DNA from: Marsupella aquatica
Lineage: Eukaryota > Marchantiophyta
Direction: 5' to 3'
DNA length: 64,000 nt
Assembly: GCA_973895155.1 (NCBI GenBank)
Contig: OZ316898.1
Coordinates: 14,384,001-14,448,000 of the forward strand
Shown: positions 59,037-64,000 of the stretch, in pieces
How the letters are laid out: the number at the start of each line of letters is the position of its first letter
Numbering within the stretch: the first letter of the stretch is position 1
Notes under the pieces: generated by a model
Databases searched by the model: none
The model's input: the letters and a program-made list of their open reading frames with translations, nothing else
Told to the model about the DNA's origin: nothing
Made by a program: the position numbers and the translations under genes

Positions 59037-62000
59037 GCTGCGTTTGCTAGTTCCATCCTTTTCACCAGTTGCAAGACCTGTCATTTTGATCTTGAACCTG
59101 CTTCGTTGTTGACAGTCTTAGATTCTTGCACGAGATCTGTAGCTTTCGTCAATCGAACGTTTCTGTGAATTTGTTCAGTAATGTTTATATTTTGGAAGCA
59201 TTTTTGCGTAAAGTGGCACATGATTGTTTCCAAGGACAAGGAAATCCTTGTGAGAATGTGAGGAGCAGCATTGACTAGCCGTCATGTTTTAAAGTGCTGC
59301 CAGTAAACAGAATCAAACCAATTGCACCTCCTGGTCAGATTTCCTTGGTGTCGGAAAACTACGTAAGTTCCTTGCACTGAGATTCACTTTCTTACAACGA
59401 CCTCCCTTCACTTTGACTGCCATATCTAGGAAACTTTTGTGATAGACAATTGGCAATTCCGTCTTAATGTGGTGGACACCTCATCAGATGAGGTTGTCTC
59501 TACCCAACCCCTCAATTAGCACTACTGCGGCTGCTTTGTCACTAGCCGGGTTTTCCTTGAATTAGCTCCTGGAAGTCACAACGATATATAGAGGCTATCA
59601 ATTATGTGCTCTAAACATAGTAATCCTGTTTCTGAGCATTGTGGGTTATATTACCCAGGTAATAGAGGATAGGATTTTCTCTATACCAGCCACACAAAGT
59701 ATCGTGGAGGCCCTGCTAGCAAGTCATGGTATTGAAGTGGTATATAGGTTGATCCCTCAAAACTTTCCAAGTATCAAGGTATATTAAAATAATTAGTGTG
59801 TATTGCCTACTTGTATGCTTAAATGTTCTGACTTATGAATGCATGCTCTAATTTAATTCTTGTAAGTTAATTCGTGTTTTTTTTACTGTGAAGGATATTG
59901 AATGCATTTAAATTCAGTGTTTATATCAAGATTGTTTGGAAGATTCTGAAACTTAAATGACACAATACTTTCAAGAAGTCACTGTTTTTATGAAGATGTT
60001 TAGAATGCTCTTAAATGCCAACCATAAAATCATTTTGAGATCTCATAAGCACTCCATTGCCAAAATATTTAGTTGATTAAATAATATGAAAATCATTCCT
60101 TCAACTCCTAGCAAACATGACGACCGTGATTGAAGCAAGATCATAACGTCACAAGAAGCATAATGCATTTAGTTTAGACATTAAGTCTAGGTCACTGGTT
60201 GGGACTCTAGTGTAGGAAAGGGAGGTCCCGGGTTAACCCTTGCAAGATACAAACATGGGCCATTCTGGAGAATTACCTTACTAGCAAATAGGGAAATGGA
60301 AAATTATATTTAAAAACAAGGGGTTGACTGAAAATTGTAAAAAACAAATTCCTAAATTAAACTAAGGGCGTTATTTCTGATTCAAGCACGAGCAAACTTT
60401 CTTAGAGTTGATAAAAAATTTAATCATCACTAAAGGAATTGGGTATTTTAAGCAGGTCAGATGGATTTCCGATATTCTGTTATTTCAGTTTGCATAAACC
60501 AAACTTGATGATGTAACCTATGGAATAACTTCAGGGATAGCCTCCAGGAAACATGATGAGGACTAATGCTACAGTTTCAACATTTGTTCACAATTGAGGA
60601 TATAGGCAAAAATGGAAAGGTTACTCCCGAGTTTACTCTTTCTGCTGAGAAGTAAGCATAAAAATCAGGACTGGCATCTTGAAGTGAGCTTAGTGGGGCA
60701 ATTTACAAGAAAGGCCGAACCAACAATCATACTCTTGACCTAAAGGAGTGGGGCCAGTTTCAGGCTAAATCTAGGCTTCCAAAGCAAAACAAAAAGTTTG
60801 TTGCCTGTCCAATCAATAATTTGTTGTAAAGCCAACGTTGGCCAATGCAAGCTGCTGGTCCCAAGGGCTCACGGAAATTGTGTTTTTTAATTCTAGTTTA
60901 GAGCATCTCCTACGTTACTGGATTTGGTTACTCAAGGGGTGTTGACCAAACCCAGCAAGGAAAACGCAAAAATTCTGGTAGAATCCATTCACTGTCAGGC
61001 CATAGGTTTTCAGGGTTTAGGGCTATTATCTTGTGAGGTTTGGGGCTAAATTTCAGTTGGCCACTTGGTACTTTCATAGACTGGTGCTGCTTTATAGTTT
61101 GTCATGATTGCTACACACAATGAACTAAATTTGGGAACTTGGCCAGGGGATTAACCTAAGGGGTCCTAGGTCCAATCCCCCCTCCACATGGGAAAGTTGT
61201 GGAGTACATGTGAGTATATCTGAGGTATTCTGGTGAAAGTCCTGGTCTCTCTTCAGCCCCAGGCTCGTCTGCTTTGGGGCTCTGGTTCAACCCTCTCCCC
61301 CTCCTGGTCTAGGTTCTCATCGGATCCCTGGGTATGACCCCTTGTGGCTACATTAGAGAGGCGCATGCTCAGGAGTTGATGTCTATCCTCTGTTGGATGG
61401 GTAAGCTTTAGGTTTCAAGGCAACAATATTTTGGATTTTGGGGGTTTAGGGCTACTATCTTGTGAGGGTGGGGGCTTCTTGTCAGTTGGCCAGGTAGCTA
61501 CATAGAGTAGGGCTGGGGCTCCTTTTTATTTGGTCATGATAGCTACTAAAGTAAAGTAAAAAAAAAATGTTATCAGACTTGGTATTTAATGCACCCTTAG
61601 GCCAAAACCCAATGCCAGAATAACCAAAACCTAGTAAGATTAGAGATGTATATCACACTGCCAAAAAGACAGGAGGCCAAACCCAGAGACATGATACCAA
61701 AGGGAAAATAACCCAGTAAAGGGAGGGAATGGAAAGACTCCAAGAAGACCAAAGAGGCCCAGCAAGGCAAGGGGCATCCCACAAAAACAAAATGGAGAGG
61801 CTCGTTAATGTAGCAGGGAGGATGACACGGACCTATAATTAAATGGTCATTGTGCTGTTGCTTCTTGTTTGGTCTTGGTAAACAGAACCTGAGGTCAAAC
61901 AGGACCAACAAGTCTTCCCGCCAGGAATCTATCAAGCAAGTCTTCCTACCAGGAATCTACGAAGGTGCGGTAACACTAAAATTGCAATGATGCACAGCCT

Positions 62001-62940
62001 TGGCAGTTACAGGCTATCGACTTTCTCTCTCGCTTCTGAAAGAAGAAGACCATGGCGTCTGGGACGGCCGGAAGGATGAGTAGAACGCCAGGAAGAACCA
62101 ATAAAAGAGCAATTGCAATCCCTTCAATCTTTGACTTGTGTCATGATTTTCACAATTAGAACGTATTCTGCTCCATGATCTCCTCTACACCCTTAATCTT
62201 GATGTCACAGATTTTTATACACAATCTGCCAAACCCATTCAGAAGCGCTTCCTCCCAGAGCCGGGTTCATATTGAAGGAAACTATGGCATTCGGCAGAAT
62301 ATCTAATGGACCGAGCGGCCAAAACTTTAGACCCCCTCTAAACTTTGGCCCACAAAAACAGCGTACACATCGATACTCATTGGGGACCAATTGCCATGTA
62401 GGCTTGGGCAAACATCGACTGAAAGGGCTGCCAGAATTCTTCGGAAGTCAATAACCACCGGTCGCACTAAACTAACTAGTGGCTGGGATGAAATCTCTGT
62501 CTCGAAGACTCGAAATGAAAAAGTTTCCAAGGAAGAGGTATTTGTGTAGAGGCCCCGTTATTAGCATAGGAGCAGAAAAGTCCGGCGTAGATTGCTGTGG
62601 TAGACCCGAAGTGCTCCAGGTAATAGTTATTTTCACCGGTACTGGAGTCATGATCGAGTGATCATGTCAATGCCAGGCGGCACCGTTATCCAGGCTTCGT
62701 CTACTGTGAACTCGACTGCGAGTCAGCCGGATTTCCACGCCTTGCAGGAACCTTCTGTCAACACGACGATCAAGGAGGCCTGCAAAGTGGGTACTGTAGG
62801 AGCGAGAATGAGATTCTAAAAGACGTGACTATTTATCTACTCTACTCATGTCATGGTAGCGATGTTTGGACTAGAGTTGTAGCTTGAAATGAATACCTCC
62901 ATCCGGTGATTCCAAACGGAAATTGGGCAATCTGACCTAT
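59037..62940. other. Intergenic, with two SINE-like heads
   Basis: No gene recognised; the open minus frame at 61597-61935 has no homology. At 60188-60239 an A-box-like TAGGTCACTGG is followed by a B-box-like GGTCCCGGGTTAACCC. At 61139-61178 an A-box-like TTGGCCAGGGG is followed by AGGTCCAATCC. These spacings fit tRNA-derived SINE promoters. Confidence 0.45.
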
Positions 62941-62957
62941 GCCAGTGTGTGTATCTA

Positions 62958-63110
62958 GTATACACGTTGAAAGACTCAAGATGGCGAAAGTCATTCGGGG
63001 TCTTTCAAACGTGTATCTCGATTCACAAGGTATGGGCCCACAACTGGAGATACACTTTTGAAAGACTGAAAGACATTCAGAGTCTTTCAAACGTGTATCT
63101 CGATTCACAC
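62958..63110. repeat. Compound hairpin: two tandem inverted-repeat units
   Basis: A 27-base stretch starting TCTTTCAAACGTGTATCTCG occurs exactly at 63001-63027 and 63083-63109. Each copy is preceded by its approximate inverse (TACACGTTGAAAGACT at 62961-62976; GATACACTTTTGAAAGACT at 63051-63069). Both units can fold into stems of about 16-18 bp. Confidence 0.85.
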
Positions 63111-63404
63111 CATGCCCAGCGCTGCGCTCAGTTTATGTGAGTCCTTTAAATTATATCCGATTCCTCGGTTGTGTGCAAATAGTATAAGGACTCGGTCAGC
63201 AGGTTGAGAAGAGACGTTGGATCAGCCGCCGAACAGATCAGCGGAAGTCTCGACCCTGAGGTCATTCTTGTCATCACTGAGTAGTCAGCACAATAGTGGG
63301 GGCAACGTTTCACTGCAGTTTTTCGAGGCTACAATGGGGGATGGAGCAGGACCTGTTCATCTGGGTTGTTCATGGCACATGCCTGTACGCAACTCCTCCC
63401 TATG

Positions 63405-63510
63405 AAAGCAGTCAGCTTGTAATGTTCTGGGCGAGGGCATGAATAAGATTGCTCATGCATGACATCCGAAGCATCTCAACTTTAGGGCCAGCTTGTAATG
63501 TTCTTTTTTT
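63405..63510. repeat. 16-bp direct repeat next to a T-run, possible retrotransposon end
   Basis: CAGCTTGTAATGTTCT occurs at about 63414-63429 and again at about 63489-63504. The second copy runs straight into a nine-T tract. On the minus strand this would be a poly-A end of a LINE or SINE that extends rightward. Confidence 0.45.
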
Positions 63511-64000
63511 TTGCCTTGAAAAAACTCATTGAAATTCATCCAAAAAGCCAGCATACAACAGGGGTGGCCCACAAAAGGGGGTCGGCACCCGGGGGGGACC
63601 AAAGGTCGGGGAGCCAAAGGAACCGGAGAGGCCGGCACCAGGCGAGAAGTCAGCCCCAAAACGAGGGAGCCAAACAAGGCATTCGACTACTGCAGAAGGG
63701 GCGGCAGGACCCCAAAGACCGGCCAGTGGATAGGTACCGGCATGGTACCAAACAGTGGGTCCGTGATGCAGCCATACGCTATATCGATCTAACCTGCAGT
63801 GAAACTTCTACCCCTGACACACACAAAAAATCATGGGGGCCGAGGAGGCACTGGTGGCACCTGCAGGATATCCGCATGGATTTCCCATAGGCCATCCCAT
63901 GACCCGTAGTTGGTCGTCATATAAGAGACGGCATCGCCTAAGGATGCTTTACCGGCCCTAATTTTAAACTTTTGTTTGGCCCAATCTCTTCTTATGTAAA
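63511..64000. other. Window end, GC-rich, no gene assigned
   Basis: Open frames on both strands at 63498-63890 and 63453-63677 are rich in Gly, Arg and Pro without recognisable homology. They may belong to a retroelement continuing beyond the window. Confidence 0.3.

Noticed and set aside
61597-61935. 112-codon minus-strand ORF with Leu/Phe-rich translation
   Set aside because: Compositionally hydrophobic but no homology and no gene signals; probably chance.
1-64000. CRISPR arrays, bacterial operons, rRNA or complete tRNA genes
   Set aside because: The repeats seen are diverged tandem units without uniform spacers, the genes are spliced, and no full tRNA fold or rRNA segment was found.

Overview
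The window reads as nuclear DNA of a land plant. It carries intron-rich genes with GT-AG splice sites and plant-specific proteins: a plastid outer-envelope Omp85 protein, a UDP-rhamnose-forming epimerase/reductase, and a group F bZIP with a Cys/His zinc-sensing motif. Long intergenic stretches are filled with DNA transposons and degenerate repeats. I cannot fix the species. Sequence divergence and short introns are compatible with a non-seed plant such as a bryophyte, but this is inference.

Six clear multi-exon genes were rebuilt by hand from splice sites and protein homology, and every exon junction keeps phase: condensin-II kleisin CAP-H2 (3228-9007, minus, 11 exons, 753 aa), OEP80 (17749-24155, minus, 16 exons, 756 aa, one GC-AG intron), a Root-UVB-Sensitive/DUF647 protein (27995-32391, plus, 15 exons, 470 aa), ribosomal protein eL29 (33589-33953, minus, 2 coding exons plus a leader exon near 35 kb), NRS/ER rhamnose synthase (50957-52226, plus, 2 exons, 298 aa) and glyoxalase I with an N-terminal targeting extension (55004-59036, plus, 8 exons, 283 aa). 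The seventh gene, the F-bZIP factor (728-2230, plus), is a single coding exon.

Between the genes lie mobile elements. A PIF/Harbinger element (11175-15538) is complete end to end, with terminal inverted repeats and a TAA duplication. A 288-bp non-autonomous hAT element (10868-11155) sits only 19 bp before it. A full-length but disabled hAT element (42128-46896) has an exact 8-bp duplication and shares its termini with the small element. There are also a CACTA-like GC-rich element (36929-37550), a Copia-type LTR with primer binding site (about 38273-38582), SINE-like heads, and many short tandem or inverted repeat arrays.

The host genes do not form a pathway. They are housekeeping functions (chromosome condensation, envelope protein insertion, ribosome, cell-wall sugar precursor, methylglyoxal detoxification) plus one zinc-status regulator. 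No prokaryote-type system, CRISPR array or virus was seen. The least ordinary items are the extra ORFs inside both transposons, the paired frameshifts in both transposon ORFs, the two-product glyoxalase gene, and a compound hairpin repeat near 63 kb.
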